This document shows positions 11,369-22,631 of a DNA stretch of 64,000 nucleotides, one piece after another. The notes under the pieces were generated by a model. That model worked only from the letters and a program-made list of their open reading frames with translations, did no database searches and was not told the DNA's origin. Numbering within the stretch: position 1 is the first letter of the stretch; each line of letters begins with the position of its first letter. Source of the DNA: Hyperoplus lanceolatus. Lineage: Eukaryota; Chordata; Actinopteri; Uranoscopiformes; Ammodytidae. Location of the stretch: contig CM049397.1 of assembly GCA_026929865.2 (NCBI GenBank), positions 1,302,001 to 1,366,000 on the forward strand, in the 5' to 3' direction. The translations under genes and the position numbers were made by a program.

Positions 11369-12728
11369 CAGGGCCGGCGGTAGCCAGGGGCCAGGGTGGG
11401 CCATGCCCACCCAAATGTGGGCTGTGCCCACACAATAAAAAAAAAAGATTTTTGTTTTTTAGGTGGAAGTCCAGACCCGCTATGGGACAGACCTGTTCGC
11501 TGTCCAAGAAAATGTCAAATGAAATTCAGACAATTAATTAATACTACAGGACAGCCTGCCTCCAAGTTACCCACCCGCTTATAGTGGTCACTGGTCAGCA
11601 GAGCCGGCCCGAGGCATAAGCGGAATGAGCGGTTGCTTAGGGTCCCGACTGCCAGGGGGCCCCCCCAATTTTTAATTTTTTGTGTTTGATATCAACATCA
11701 TATTATGTAAATGTAAATTATCATACAATAAAAGGAAAACAATGTTTTAGTAGATAGTTAATAGCTTAATAATTGAATCAGTTCATTTGGGAGGTAATCC
11801 GAGGTTAACTGATCACGTCACGTTCAAGTCCATGGCATGCACAGTGTGTATTGAGTTTATTTAAAAAATATTTGAAAATGGGGCTGCCCTCAGTTGCCCA
11901 TGTACTGTGTATAGTCAATAGCCTATTTCAGCCTCGTCTGTGGAAAAAAAGATAACTGGACAACAGAGTTCTTCTGTTTCGTTCCTCTCACTGCATTTTA
12001 ATGAATTCATTTTCCTACAGAAAAATATGTCCCGTAAAAGAAAAAGAGCACCAAGCCCATCCCAGAGGACCCTGCTTAATATTTTATTTCAAATTTATAT
12101 TTCTATGGATATATATTTCAATAGCTTCTAATTCATCCGACCCAGTGTCTTCAAATAATTTGTTATCCCACAATTCCTCAGATTTAGCCTCCTCCTCTCA
12201 AAGTGCACCAGATTCATGCATTTCACTTTAAAAAGGAAAAAAAAATCTCCCGGGGGGGCATACCCCCGGACCCCCCTAGCAGGGTCGTGACCTCGGCTGG
12301 CTACTATTTTCACCCAGCTGGACATCGGAGGCAATAGTGGAAAGACTATATATCTATATAGTGTGTATAGTATATAGCTCTGGACTACCACCATCCAGGT
12401 TGCCCAGTCCCAAAGTTTTCTCTTCAATCAGCTCAGGCTGCCCACAGTTAATACTGCGATTAATAAAAATAACATTATGTTGTATATAATGTATATTATA
12501 TGTTATTCAAAAACATTTGGGAAAAACAAACCATGCAAGAATCAAATCTCCCACACAGCAACACTCAAAGTTTATTTGCATATTGTGTTCTACACAATTC
12601 CCAGTAAATGTGCCAAAAAGCAGACGCAGAGATCTTACAAGGGCAAAACAATTTGGTCTCTCTGCCCAGTGTGCCCACCTAAAATTTCTACAGGCCCACC
12701 CTAATCTAACTGTCTAGAACCGGGCCTG
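11369..12728. mobile_element. hAT element inserted in the Tc1 transposase, exact 8-bp target duplication
   Basis: GTGCTTAG stands on both sides (11361-11368 and 12729-12736), and the uninterrupted Tc1 sequence has it once. The element begins CAGGGCCGG and ends CCGGGCCTG, giving 9-bp inverted termini with one mismatch. An 8-bp duplication and CA(R)GG-type ends are diagnostic of hAT (family knowledge). The element is 1360 bp. Subterminal gggtgggccatgcccaccc near the left and tgtgcccacc near the right are related. No full transposase is present. Confidence 0.92.
11600..12312 (+). mobile_element. Second hAT-like remnant inside the hAT element
   Basis: At 11600 a new end-like sequence starts (cagagccggcccgaggcata). 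The stretch closes near gcatacccccggacccccct (12259-12278), a phrase often found at ends of fish hAT elements. Between them an ATG at 12027 opens MSRKRKRAPSPSQR, resembling the basic start of ZMYM/TTF-type hAT transposases. It is preceded by a splice-acceptor-like ttttcctacag. A later Ser-rich segment (SNSSDPVSSNN) is in the same region. No matching right terminus or target duplication was found, so this could instead be internal sequence of the outer hAT. Confidence 0.4.
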
Positions 12729-13259
12729 GTGCTTAGGGTCGTTGTTCTGTTGAAAGATGAACCGTCGCTCTAGTCTGAGGTCAAGTGCGCTCTGGAGCAG
12801 GTTTTCTTCCATGTCTCTGTACATTGCTGCATTCATCTTTCCCTCAATCCTGACTAGTCTCCCAGTTCCTGCCGCTGACAAACATCTCCACAGCATGATG
12901 CTGCCACCCCCATGCTTCACTGTAGGGATGGTATTGGCCATTTGGCATTCACGCCAAATAGTTCGATCTAGTGTCTCATGAGACAAGAACATTTTGTTTC
13001 TCATGGTCTGAGAGTCTTTCAGGTGCCTTTTGGCAAACTCCCGGCGGGCTGTGGCTTTGGTCTGGCCAATGTACCATACAGGCCTGATGGGTGGAGTGCT
13101 GTAGTGATGGTCATCCTTCTAGGAGGTTCTCCTTTCTCCACAGAGGAACACTGGAGCTCTGTCAGAGTGACCATCAGGTTATTGGCCACCTCCCTAACTA
13201 AAGCCCTTCTCCCCCGATCACTCAGTTTAGAGGGACAGCCAGCTCTAGAAAAAGTCCTG

Positions 13260-14544
13260 GGGCCTCATTTATAACGCTTGTGGCGCACAAAAACCTTGCG
13301 TAGATGGAAATAAATGTGCGGGAAAATGTGCAGTGGCAAACGTTGGTATTTATAAAAACATTCTTCGCGGAGAAGTGTGCGTATTCCCACGCCAACTTTC
13401 GACCATGCGTAGAGCTACCGCAAGGTTTTCCTGACTCGGGGAATCAGCGACACTCAATGGCAACACCACGAAATAAAGCTCAGTCATCAGATAAACACAG
13501 ACAAATGACTGTGAAAAGCTTGGCACCCAATATATTTAGTCAATAAAATGTATAAGCTTACCTATAGCTTACCTATAGTTGTGAATATATGGCTACTGTA
13601 GTCTATGGCATGCAGTTGTGATGTAGGTTGAATTACTTATCAAGTAGCCTAGGTCTACATGTTTTGGTTATATTTTATAAATTGAATCTTTTAGCGCTAC
13701 TCTATAATAATATCCTATACGTCGGGAGGTGTTTCCGTGAGTGCCCAGCGGGAGAGCAAATTTTAAGAGGTTAGTATAAAGTAGTTTTGTACAAAGTTAA
13801 GCCCAACAGATATTAATTAAATTGTATATTTCGTTAGATAAAATCATGTTATGAATTTAGCAAATCATTACACACATCTCTTTCCCATAACAATTCACCC
13901 TGGAAGATTAAACTATAATCTGACATTGTTGGAAGTGTGTGGATCTCACGGGAGATAAACAATTCTCTCGAATAGACTATAAGCATTATTTCACGTGTCA
14001 CACCATATTTTATATAGGCCTGCATATAGTACTACAGGTAGGCCTACGCTAATACGTGATATTGCATACAGTACAAAGTTGGGCAAAACTGCTTTACAAA
14101 GACTACAACGACTGTGCCAATCATGATATGTGATAAGCGCGCGGGTGTGTTTCTGTGTGTGTGTGACAGTTACTGCAGCACATGCACGTCACGGGCTTTC
14201 TTCCTTCACAGCCGCTTTCTTTGCGGCCGGTTGCCTCCCTTTTTTCCTCATGTCAGTCAAAATTCCGTGCTTATTAAGTGTGTCATCATATTCAGGAGCT
14301 ATTCAGCATTCGCCATGTATGGACGATCGTGGGATGAAACTGGGAGGTGAAGTGGGAGGACACGGGGTGGAGATCGTCTGCGCACAATTCACCTCAGGTG
14401 GGTATTTATAAAGGGAAGATTGAGTGAAACTGTGCGCCGCACAGTTTTATAAATCTGAATTTTCTTTTGCGCAGCACATTTTTGGCTTTCTGCGGACGCA
14501 ATGTTTTAGGATGGTTTCTACGCACACCGTTCTAAATGAGGCCG
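13260..14544. mobile_element. Harbinger-like non-autonomous element with CTG target duplication
   Basis: The 3-bp CTG occurs at 13257-13259 and 14545-14547. The intact Tc1 sequence would read gtcctggtggttcc with a single CTG. The element starts GGGCCTCATTTATAA and ends TAAATGAGGCCG, giving 12-bp inverted termini that differ only at the first base. Length is 1285 bp. Internal repeats of tttataaa and gcgcac occur near both ends (for example gggtatttataaagggaag near the right). No transposase frame was found. The CTG duplication and the surrounding Tc1 site agree with Harbinger target preference as I remember it, so the class is inferred. Confidence 0.8.
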
Positions 14545-14901
14545 CTGGTGGTTCCAAACTTCTTCCATTTATGTGGTTGGAAGCCACTGTGCTCATTGGG
14601 ACCTTTAAAGCAGCAGAAATACTTCTGTACCCTTCCCCAGATCTGTGCCTCGAGACAATCCTGTCTCGGAGGTCAACAGACAATTCCTTCGACTTCATGC
14701 TTGTTTTGTGCTTGATCACAAAGGCTGTGAATACTTGTTTAGCTACAAGTGATTTCTTCATTTTTTGTTTTTAATACATTTTCAAAAAGCTCAAAAAAAC
14801 TTTTTTTAAATTGTCATTATTGGGGATTATGTGTAGAATTTCTGTGGAAAAATATTGAATTTAATCCAGCCTTATTTCAGGCTGTTACATAATGAAATGT
14901 C

Positions 14902-15058
14902 TACAATGCTGTTACACAGACCCTGCACCGCCACACACGATGCAGTTTACTTTGGCTTATTTTTTATTTATTTTTTTTACCACATATTCATCCACGCCGC
15001 CTCTGTCATAACTCCGGCCCCCCTTAGGGGTCACGCCCCCCAGTTTGAAAAACACTGG
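14902..15058. mobile_element. hAT right-terminal fragment
   Basis: The segment ends in ccccttaggggtcacgcccc then cagtttgaaaaacactgg (15041-15058). This is the inverse of the CAGTGNTTTTCAAACTGGGG terminus common to many vertebrate hAT elements. The other end is missing. It appears to have cut the Tc1 right repeat at about 14901. Confidence 0.6.
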
Positions 15059-15069
15059 GTTTGTGTTAA

Positions 15070-15818
15070 AGCCACCACGAGTAACATTTAAATATCTTTT
15101 AAACAGCCTCATGTTTCCTCTGATAATCATAAATTACCTTAAAAAGCAAAAGCAAAGAAAGACGTTTTTATATAGTTTTTTTTACTGCATTTAGTCTGGT
15201 CGCACACCCAGTCCGATTTTCGGTTTGCGCATGCAGGCTCTATGGTCACATATTCATATTGGTCGCAGATTTCAGTGTAGCGCTGCAACGCAATTTGAGA
15301 AGCCTATCCCTCCAGGTAAGGGAAGGGGAGCGGGAGCCTTGTTTGAGGCAATATGACTGATAACGGGGCTGAACCATCAAAGAAAAAAAAAGAAAATGCA
15401 ATGAAGAAAAGCTAAAAGGGAGAGTGATAGACGTGTATGCACAGGAGTGAACTAGACTGCAGTGTTTACTCCTAAATGAATGAGCGGTACTAACACAAAG
15501 TTTACTTTGCTTCACCATCATCAGATGACCATTATTCATCTGAAATAGTAATTATTTACAACAACATAAACATATTACCTCATCGTGATCCATACTAACT
15601 GCCGTCTCCGGTACCGAATCTTTCAGCTCCGTGCGAGTGGTTAATAAACCTGCATTAACTCATTGCAATCAGTAGTCCGGCGCCCTCATACTTTCAACAC
15701 ACGGACATGCACTATGTTGCGTCCTAATCATTTGACACTAGCATGGCCGGCACGCTCTAGAAATACTACCGCTTTTGTCCAAAGGGGCCGCCAACTGACA
15801 AAGTTACTCGTAGTGGCT
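15070..15818 (+). mobile_element. TTAA-flanked short DNA transposon, copy 2 (complete)
   Basis: The element starts AGCCACCACGAGTAAC right after TTAA (15066-15069) and ends gttactcgtagtggct right before TTAA (15819-15822). This gives 16-bp inverted termini with one mismatch and a 749-bp body. It is an inverted second copy of 704-1405. TTAA duplication suggests a piggyBac-type mobiliser, but this is inference because the terminal bases are not classical. The open frame at 15246-15539 matches no known protein. Confidence 0.8.
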
Positions 15819-15822
15819 TTAA

Positions 15823-16398
15823 ATAACTTGTTTCCCACTGAAACATATTAATCACTGCAGTTTTTGACCGATGGAGGGCTCTTGCCTATTTGCTTGGTAA
15901 AATCCAGGTGTTGACTCTTTTTCTGGCTGGGCAGTGTACAATCTCAAATATTCAGGAAGTGGAGCGAACATCATAAAATCCCACTGTTGGGGATATAAAA
16001 CTTGTGTGTAAGACAAGACCCAAGCGTTAGTTCAAACCAGACCAAAAGAGATACAGACACAAAGATACACAGAGACAAAAGAGCTCATTTTACTTGCCAA
16101 GGAGAGTGGTTAGGCAACAGGTGCTACGTTGTCAATCTTGGAACCAACTCATTCATCTTTCCCAATAAATGACACTCCCTCGTGTAAGCAAACAATACTG
16201 ACCAATCCCCTGGCAGCAAGCATAGCCCTCATAGGCAGTCAGCGTCCCTGGAAGTCATTTATAGAATGTGTATAAAGAGTGACAATTTGTAACTTGAGTT
16301 GAAAACATCTCTTTTAAAGTAGGATTTAATATGTATGGCATTTCCACATTGAAGTATGTGGAAGTTCTGTATTACCAAACTATAATATAATACACTTA
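15823..16398. other. Non-coding, no recognised feature
   Basis: Unassigned DNA between two elements. It holds no exon-like frame and no paired repeat. Confidence 0.4.
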
Positions 16399-17540
16399 GG
16401 GCCACATCCACTAAGAATGGATTGCAATCATGCTCCGTTTATCACAGTTTCCATTGAGGAATTTGCACTAAGAATATACCGGCGCTAACACCCCCAAAGT
16501 TAAGGGGGAAAAGTAGTCCCTGGCGGGGGGGGCAGGCGAGGAGAAGATGTTGCTTATATTATAAAATAAAAAAAAAAGTGGAAGAGAAAAGGGGGAAACA
16601 CTTGTACAGTTGTCCCTGTACATTATGTGGTTAATGTTGTCCCGGCACGGTGGAGACACACAGCAGACAGTAACAGGTCTCTGCCCGGGTGCGACTGTTT
16701 CAGGCAGCACCGTGCGCTTTACGCTTTACACACAGGGCCAAGACGATCTGCCAGGATTTGATGGTGATGAATGTTCTATAATCTGCTTTACATCCACACA
16801 GGTGGGCTGTTACACACAGATCACAGGTGTATACGGCTACATGTTTTTAATAAAGCAGGCCTTAAATAAACCTGAGCTCCATCATAACTGTTTTATTCTA
16901 TATAAGTACTCAACCCACTTCCTGTAGATTTCCCCCATAATATGACTCAACATCAATTTAATATCATTTAAAGCTCATGAGTGTTGAAGAGAGAGAGAAG
17001 GAGACAGTTACGAAGGTTTGCACAAAATGTAGTACACGCATTTCATACGCGGTATTTGCTCCACAAAAACAGCTTGTTGCTATTACTGCTGACCTTTGAA
17101 GATAAGGTGCTATTTTCAATGAGGCTTATTTGTATAGGAATAGAGCTCTTTTGCACTAGGTTCAGAATATTCCCTCATTTAAATACATTCAAATGGGCCA
17201 AGGGCACCGCCAGCACTCTCTGCTGTCTGCCGTGCCCACCATCTCTACCATGGTGTCCTTGAGCAAGACACTTAACCCCAAAACTGCTCCAGGGGCACTC
17301 TACTACGGCTGACCCTGTGCTCTGACCCCCTCCGAAGTGTGGTTACTTGAGAGGGAAAATGCGGAAAGACAAATTTCAATGTAACCATTGACTAATGAAG
17401 TAACTTAACTTAACTCCACAGGGCAGTTTCAGTGCAGTCTGCGCGCATTTCCCCCTTTGTGCTTCCTCTATAGGGCGCTATTTCTTTCTGTCATTTGCAA
17501 CGGTTTAGCGGCCGCAAAAGCGGCACAATTCTTTAGTGGT
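16399..17540. mobile_element. Inverted-repeat element with CCACTAA(A)GAAT subterminal motif
   Basis: The left side reads gggccacatccactaagaat, and the inverse of the right side reads ccactaaagaattgtgccgc. These are recognisable but unequal inverted ends. Interior landmarks include a G-rich tract (ggcggggggggcaggcgagg) and gcaacggtttagcggccgc. No coding region was found. The exact outer boundaries and target duplication are not resolved. It is interrupted by the retroposon-like unit at 17205-17415. Confidence 0.5.
17205..17415 (+). repeat. Retroposon-like unit with a (TAACT)n-type tail
   Basis: Contains ggtgtccttgagcaagacac followed by ttaaccccaaaactgctcc, a phrase recurrent in fish genomes. 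It ends in gtaacttaacttaact, a short tandem tail as left by target-primed insertion. No protein is encoded. It may be a SINE or a LINE 3' end, and I cannot separate these by eye. Confidence 0.4.
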
Positions 17541-18829
17541 CATTAGTTCCACCTAGCTCGACCTAATACTAGTCTACAGCCCTGCATTCAATTTTCCCTT
17601 CATAAAGGTTATATTTTAAAAAACTAGGAAAGTCCTTTACAGACAGTAAGAACTGTATTTCATCGACTTTTCACCGACCGTGTAATCACACTACAGCGGA
17701 AGGGAAACACATGCATTCTCGGACACGCTGCTTACCTTCTTTTCTGTAAAATTATTTTTACATATAAATAAAATGTAGATAAAGGGTATTTCAAAATCAC
17801 ACAAATGTTTGAGGTGTATAACCAATATTATGTCTCACTCCCCTTTGTGAGCTGACATAAAGTAACTAGCCTGGTAAAGGAGCCAAACAAAAGAGTTTTC
17901 ATTTTCCTTCCTAATGAAAAGCAGTCCCAATCTCTGATAACAAAAGTCCACATCATAGAATCCTACATACATGACAATGTATTCCTGACAGTATCTTCTG
18001 GTGCAGACCAGTGTCCCAATTTTCCAAAGAAAACATGGAAATGATATGCATTACTACATCCTACATTGTGGGTATAGATTCTTGATTTTCAAAGCCATTG
18101 CTCTGTGTCTGGATGTCCTCTGTGTGTTTTAGTGGGTTAAGAGATGCTGGCTCCTCAGCAGCGTGACACATACACACTTTTCATGGTCAGGTGGCTCTGC
18201 TGGAAATGGGATCTCAGCCACATCAACCACAGGAGCGCTGAATTGGGACAAGATAGTTGCAAGGGAAGAGAAATCAGACAGTGCATCCTGTACTTTGATA
18301 CAGTGCAAAAGGAAAATGGGTCTTATGCATGGAAAAACATGGCCCCCTGCCTTCTGCTATCAAAGCCTCCTCTTCCTTTTTAAAGCTAGTGAAGCGTTGT
18401 TGTTGATGGCCTGACTGTCGGGCCTGGCTAATGTCTGCAGCAGCTGATCGTGTGTCACTCATTGGCCCTATCAGTGTGATAGTGCTCCGACTGTACATAT
18501 ACAGGCTGGACCACTGCTCCCACACACAGTATTGACAGGTGACGGCAACATGCTGTTTCAACAAAAACCATACAGCGATATGCCACACACTTATTTCCAC
18601 AACCCTATTTAAATGAGAACTATTGGGTTTGAAAATGGGGTTGTTTCCATAACCCCTCCATATATATTTGCTAGGCGCTATATTATTGTCTTTCCATTAT
18701 TTAATATGAGCAACTGAATTCACGCTGTACAACTCATGCAGTATATTTCTAAATTATCATTAAAACAAAAGTATTGTAGTAGTGTAGAAGGTGCCAGCAA
18801 ATAGTAGTGTACATGCTATGGCCAATACA

Positions 18830-18832
<3 letters not shown>
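17541..18832. other. Non-coding; possible conserved block at 18140-18560
   Basis: No transposon ends. Bases 18140-18560 are non-repetitive and of even composition, including atgcatggaaaaacatggcc and gtgtcactcattggcccta, resembling conserved non-coding DNA. The overlapping open frames at 18144-18414 and 18274-18600 have no recognisable domain and are not called as genes. Confidence 0.3.

Positions 18833-18920
<88 letters not shown>
18833..18920. repeat. (CA)n microsatellite, about 44 uninterrupted units
   Basis: A pure CA/AC dinucleotide run of about 88 bases after aatacacaaa and before aacctaatag. Its length and purity predict high allele-length variability. Translated runs of alternating Cys-Val in this area are artefacts. 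Confidence 0.97.
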
Positions 18921-18922
<2 letters not shown>

Positions 18923-20162
18923 CCTAATAGTATAGAGTGTTTATTTTTATGATAAGAATTAATGTAATAATAATAAAGTGTGGTTTCAAACAAATCACAC
19001 ATATTTGTATGGTCCCAGTCTTTTGGGAAGATATTGTTGAGATACTTCTCATTCCTGGATTTAAAAAAAGACAATATTTTTTACGAGGTCCCTTTGGCAG
19101 TCAGAGCCACTTGAGCTTTTCACCCATTTGCAGATTGTTTTAGTGTAAAGTTATAACTATAATTTAAGCCAAACCTGTTAGTTTACACTAAGATATCTTA
19201 TCTTTAAGTCCTCGAATTAATTTAGAAGATTATACACACTCTGTTTTAACATCCCACAAAATAATAGATTTAAGAGGAGGAAGAGTAATGACCAAAAAAA
19301 GTTTTTCAAAAAATCCTCAAGGCTGGTTTACAGAAATAAAAGGCCTTGAATTAATTTGGCAAGACATTAAAAGTACAAAATGATACATTGGTTTTGTTTT
19401 CTTTTTATGTATGGATTGTTTAATTAGGTTAGTTTTGGATGCCATATTTCCACATCCCCTTGTACAAATATGACTTAATTTCTTTATTATTTGTATGTGC
19501 TGTTCATTTGCTGGATTGACATGCTATATACTGTACCACAGAATGCCTTGTTTGATTGTCTGACTTCTCGTGCAGGAAGGAAACTCTAAGTTACTCAAAT
19601 ACATTTGGTATGAGCACATTGACCTCAACTGTGAATTAAACAACATGACTGTATTCATATACAGTATAGTAATACACCTCAGGAATGATACATCCATAGC
19701 AATATAATGAATAGAAACAAAGTCAAAATTAGCAAAATATTCTCACAACCCATAAATGTAGGAATAATAATCTTAGCAGAATAACATGGTAAAGTAGGGA
19801 AAAATACAAAGAGTTAGACAACTCATCCATATGACATGAAGCCTCTTCCAATGGAGAACAATATGACAGCAGCAAAAAGAAGGGTTAGTATTGAAGATTG
19901 ATATGTTGTTTCATTACAGAGTCAGAGACTGACCTAAGAACATCATAAACACAAGTCAAACTCTGCATTGTACACTCACTAATTCACCAGGTTACAGCCA
20001 TGAGAAGGGAACTCTGACCATGACACATACCTGAGAATGTACACCAAAACCCTTCCAATCTATAGTAAGCATTATCTGGTGGAGGACACTCATCATCTCA
20101 AATGTTCATAGGTCATTCCCTAGCCTCAACCCAAAAGGTAAATCAGCTTGGCGTACCTTCAA

Positions 20163-20165
<3 letters not shown>
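18921..20165. other. Non-coding, no recognised feature
   Basis: AT-rich DNA between two CA arrays. It shows no exon or mobile element that I can support. Confidence 0.4.

Positions 20166-20253
<88 letters not shown>
20166..20253. repeat. (CA)n microsatellite, about 44 units
   Basis: A pure CA run of about 88 bases, ending cacgtgttta. It is almost the same length as the array 1.3 kb upstream. Confidence 0.97.
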
Positions 20254-20256
<3 letters not shown>

Positions 20257-22630
20257 TTTAGTATGAGCAGTGCTGGGAGGTACAGCTGGTGCTGGGCCTG
20301 TAAGGTGCTGATTGGACACCAGCAGACATCATCTCCCTTTTAATCAAAGAAAATCTTTTATAAGCACAAAGTGGATGAATGGCCCTCCTGCATCATAAAC
20401 ACATAGTGGCTGAATGGGCCCACCTGCATCATCTTTTCCCCTCCTACTTTGCCTTCCATTTTTCCAGCCAACTGTCCGGGACAAAGCAGAAGGTGCACCT
20501 CTAAGGTGTCCCTCTCAGTGGAGAGCGCTCTCCTTCTTTATTTCAACTCTCCCCTCACACCAAATGCAATGCAGTGGGGCCCAGCTTTATCTCTCCCTCC
20601 GTAGGGGAAAAACCTGAGCAGGGGACAACAGAAAGTGGCTTTAGAATCCAGGTCTGAAAGAGGGCAGCTGTAGTCTGAATGAGAGTCTATGTGCTTTTGT
20701 GTTTTAAATGAGCATTGTCTGTCACTCAGTACAGGGCATGGATTGGACGGGCAACCATGGGGGAGAATATCTTAAACTAAAGTGTTAAACTAAATATATT
20801 ACAGGTGGTGGTGGGGGGGGGGAATTAATATACAAAGGCAAATCTCAAATGCCATGTCAATTAGCAAGGTGATTTAAGGTACCATATAACTAATGTGGTT
20901 GTCTCTTTATCCACACATCTAGCTAATGTGCATGATTTCTCAAGATCAAATTGTCAAAGAAAATTGTTGCCATTCATTGTTTTGGTGACTGCTGTTTTGG
21001 GATATTTCCAGGTAAAGGGGAGGCGAGAGTTCTGCTTTTTTCTGAGTCTCCCTGTTCTCGCCACCTTACCCTACATTGTGTCCCTGTTAACATAATGAGA
21101 TTTTCAATTGGAGCGCCACCTGGTGTATCCACTTTCTTTTATTTACTCCAAGCCCTCTCTACACTAGCTTTGGCTGCTTCTAAGTGGCAGTGAAAAGAGT
21201 TGCATGGCTGTCCCTATAGTTAAAGCTGCACTTGGCCTTGTGTCTTAGGGAGACATGTAACCTTATTCATGAAGTGGAAGGGAGAAACAATGAGGGGCAA
21301 TGCATCCACTACTAATACAGATGCTACACACTCAATGACTGTACATTCTGCTGTCCATATAGTCAGTGGAAATCTCAAATCTTCTCGAAAATGACAAAAT
21401 ACAGTAACATGGTTTGCTCTGTTTTTAATTTAGTATTTCTGTGTACATCCTAATACACTGTGTTCATTTCATGTTCACTTAGTTTCTTCTAAATCCTCTA
21501 CGTATACTGGTCAGTCACCTTTGTACCTGTCTGTTCATAGCCGACTTCAATAACTGACATACTGCATGTCACCTAAACTATAGCAAATATGGCACATTCA
21601 GGAAGGATTTGACACTTTTACTTGGCAAAGTCACAGACAATGTGGCTACTTCTAGCCCTTATTCTTTCATCATGTCCCATTTGCATTTCATATTATGCAT
21701 ACATTACAAAACCACAAACGCAAAAGCTCTAAGTTGTAAACTTGAATAACTGAGGGCCTCACTTATACTATGGCCATATGGAACACACATTCTCTCAGAT
21801 AAGCGCATGGCACTGATGTACTGTCCTCATCATGTTTAGAAATAATCTCTTACAGCTGAAAACCTGTTGCTTTCTACTAGTACAGAGCTACAGTGTATTC
21901 TATCTGGAGCTGCTCCTCTCAGTATCACTGACCACTTCAAGGCCCTGTCACCAGCTATCAGTTAGACCTTGTTGGTCTATTGCTCAGGACTGTTTATTGC
22001 TCAAGAGTCTTTATGTTTGTGGCTTAGAAGGGGAAACACAGTGGAGAGAGTTGTGTTGTGCTAGGGGAAGATTCTGGGCAGACCCCCAGTCAATCATCAC
22101 CTGTCCCTGCGCCCGCTGACACACAGCGCAGACTTTTATCACCAGCAGGTTATTGTATTTCTAATTAAGCCAGGTCAACCTCTCCCGCTTTGTGCCATTT
22201 GCAAAGTGATATGGGTGTGTCAATATGGAAACAGAACCAACATGGATTCCACTGTACAAAGGAGGGGAGAATTGGTCTTTTCTATGTATCGTTCAGGCTT
22301 TTTATGCGTGTATTATCAGTTGGACAGTAGAGAGATGGCAGGATGGGAGAGAGAGAGACGTGGAATGACATGAAACAAAAGTCATCGGGGCCAGAGGCAA
22401 ACTGTGGATTCTGTGTCATGGTTAGCATTGTTAGGCCACCTGGGTGCCCATATTTGTAGTTTTAATCTACCAAAAGTTCCTTGATCAAACTGTTCCTATT
22501 TGCATTATTCTAATTTAATAATTTTGTATTTAATTTTGGTAGGTAGGGAACATTTAACAGATCAAATCTGCGTTTCTTTCAATATGATTTTAAGACTTTT
22601 TGCCTTATAAATTGCACTGCTTTGGATATA
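20254..22630. other. Non-coding; possible conserved block at 22080-22260
   Basis: No coding exon is recognised. The frames at 20414-20617, 20895-21193 and 21832-22119 lack domains. Around 22130-22230 the sequence includes tttctaattaagccaggtc and tgccatttgcaaagtgat, with one TAATTA core, in a non-repetitive context that could be regulatory. This is weak evidence. Confidence 0.3.
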
Positions 22631-22631
22631 G

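Larger units (their letters stand above)
11085..14698 (-). pseudogene. Tc1-like transposase, three coding pieces, catalytically dead
   Basis: Tc1/mariner transposases bind their terminal repeats with a paired-like helix-turn-helix domain and cut DNA with a DDE triad. Piece 1 (14698 down to 14548) starts MKSKELSVDLRDRIVSRHRS, the first helix-turn-helix. Piece 2 (13256 to 12737) includes [12 protein letters not shown] and [11 protein letters not shown]. Piece 3 (11360 to 11085) includes SQSPHLNPIEHLW and ends at TGA (11085-11087). The first catalytic Asp (usually in WSDET) reads SHET, so Asp is replaced by His, and the block after it is deleted. The second (usually DNDPKH) reads NNDPKH, so Asp is replaced by Asn. 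The third, Glu in NPIEHLW, is kept. Frameshifts and the two insertions also break it. Residue roles are family knowledge. Confidence 0.92.
10877..14901 (-). mobile_element. Tc1-like transposon interrupted by two later insertions
   Basis: The left end at about 10877 (gagagtgttcacagcaattc, then cactttttccac) and the right end (cattattggggattatgtg, then aatttaatccagccttattt and gctgttacataatgaaatgt) are the long inverted repeats of a vertebrate Tc1 family. The right end is cut off near 14901. Removing the hAT element (11369-12728 plus one 8-bp copy) and the Harbinger-like element (13260-14544 plus one 3-bp copy) leaves about 1.37 kb, slightly short of the usual 1.5-1.6 kb. The transposase reads on the reverse strand. 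It is the oldest element of this nest because both insertions interrupt its coding region. Confidence 0.9.

Noticed and set aside
11098-11541. Forward-strand open frames over the Tc1 C-terminal region
   Set aside because: They are antisense to the transposase, which matches the known protein on the reverse strand.
16610-16927. 105-codon frame
   Set aside because: Lies within an inverted-repeat element and has no protein-family resemblance.
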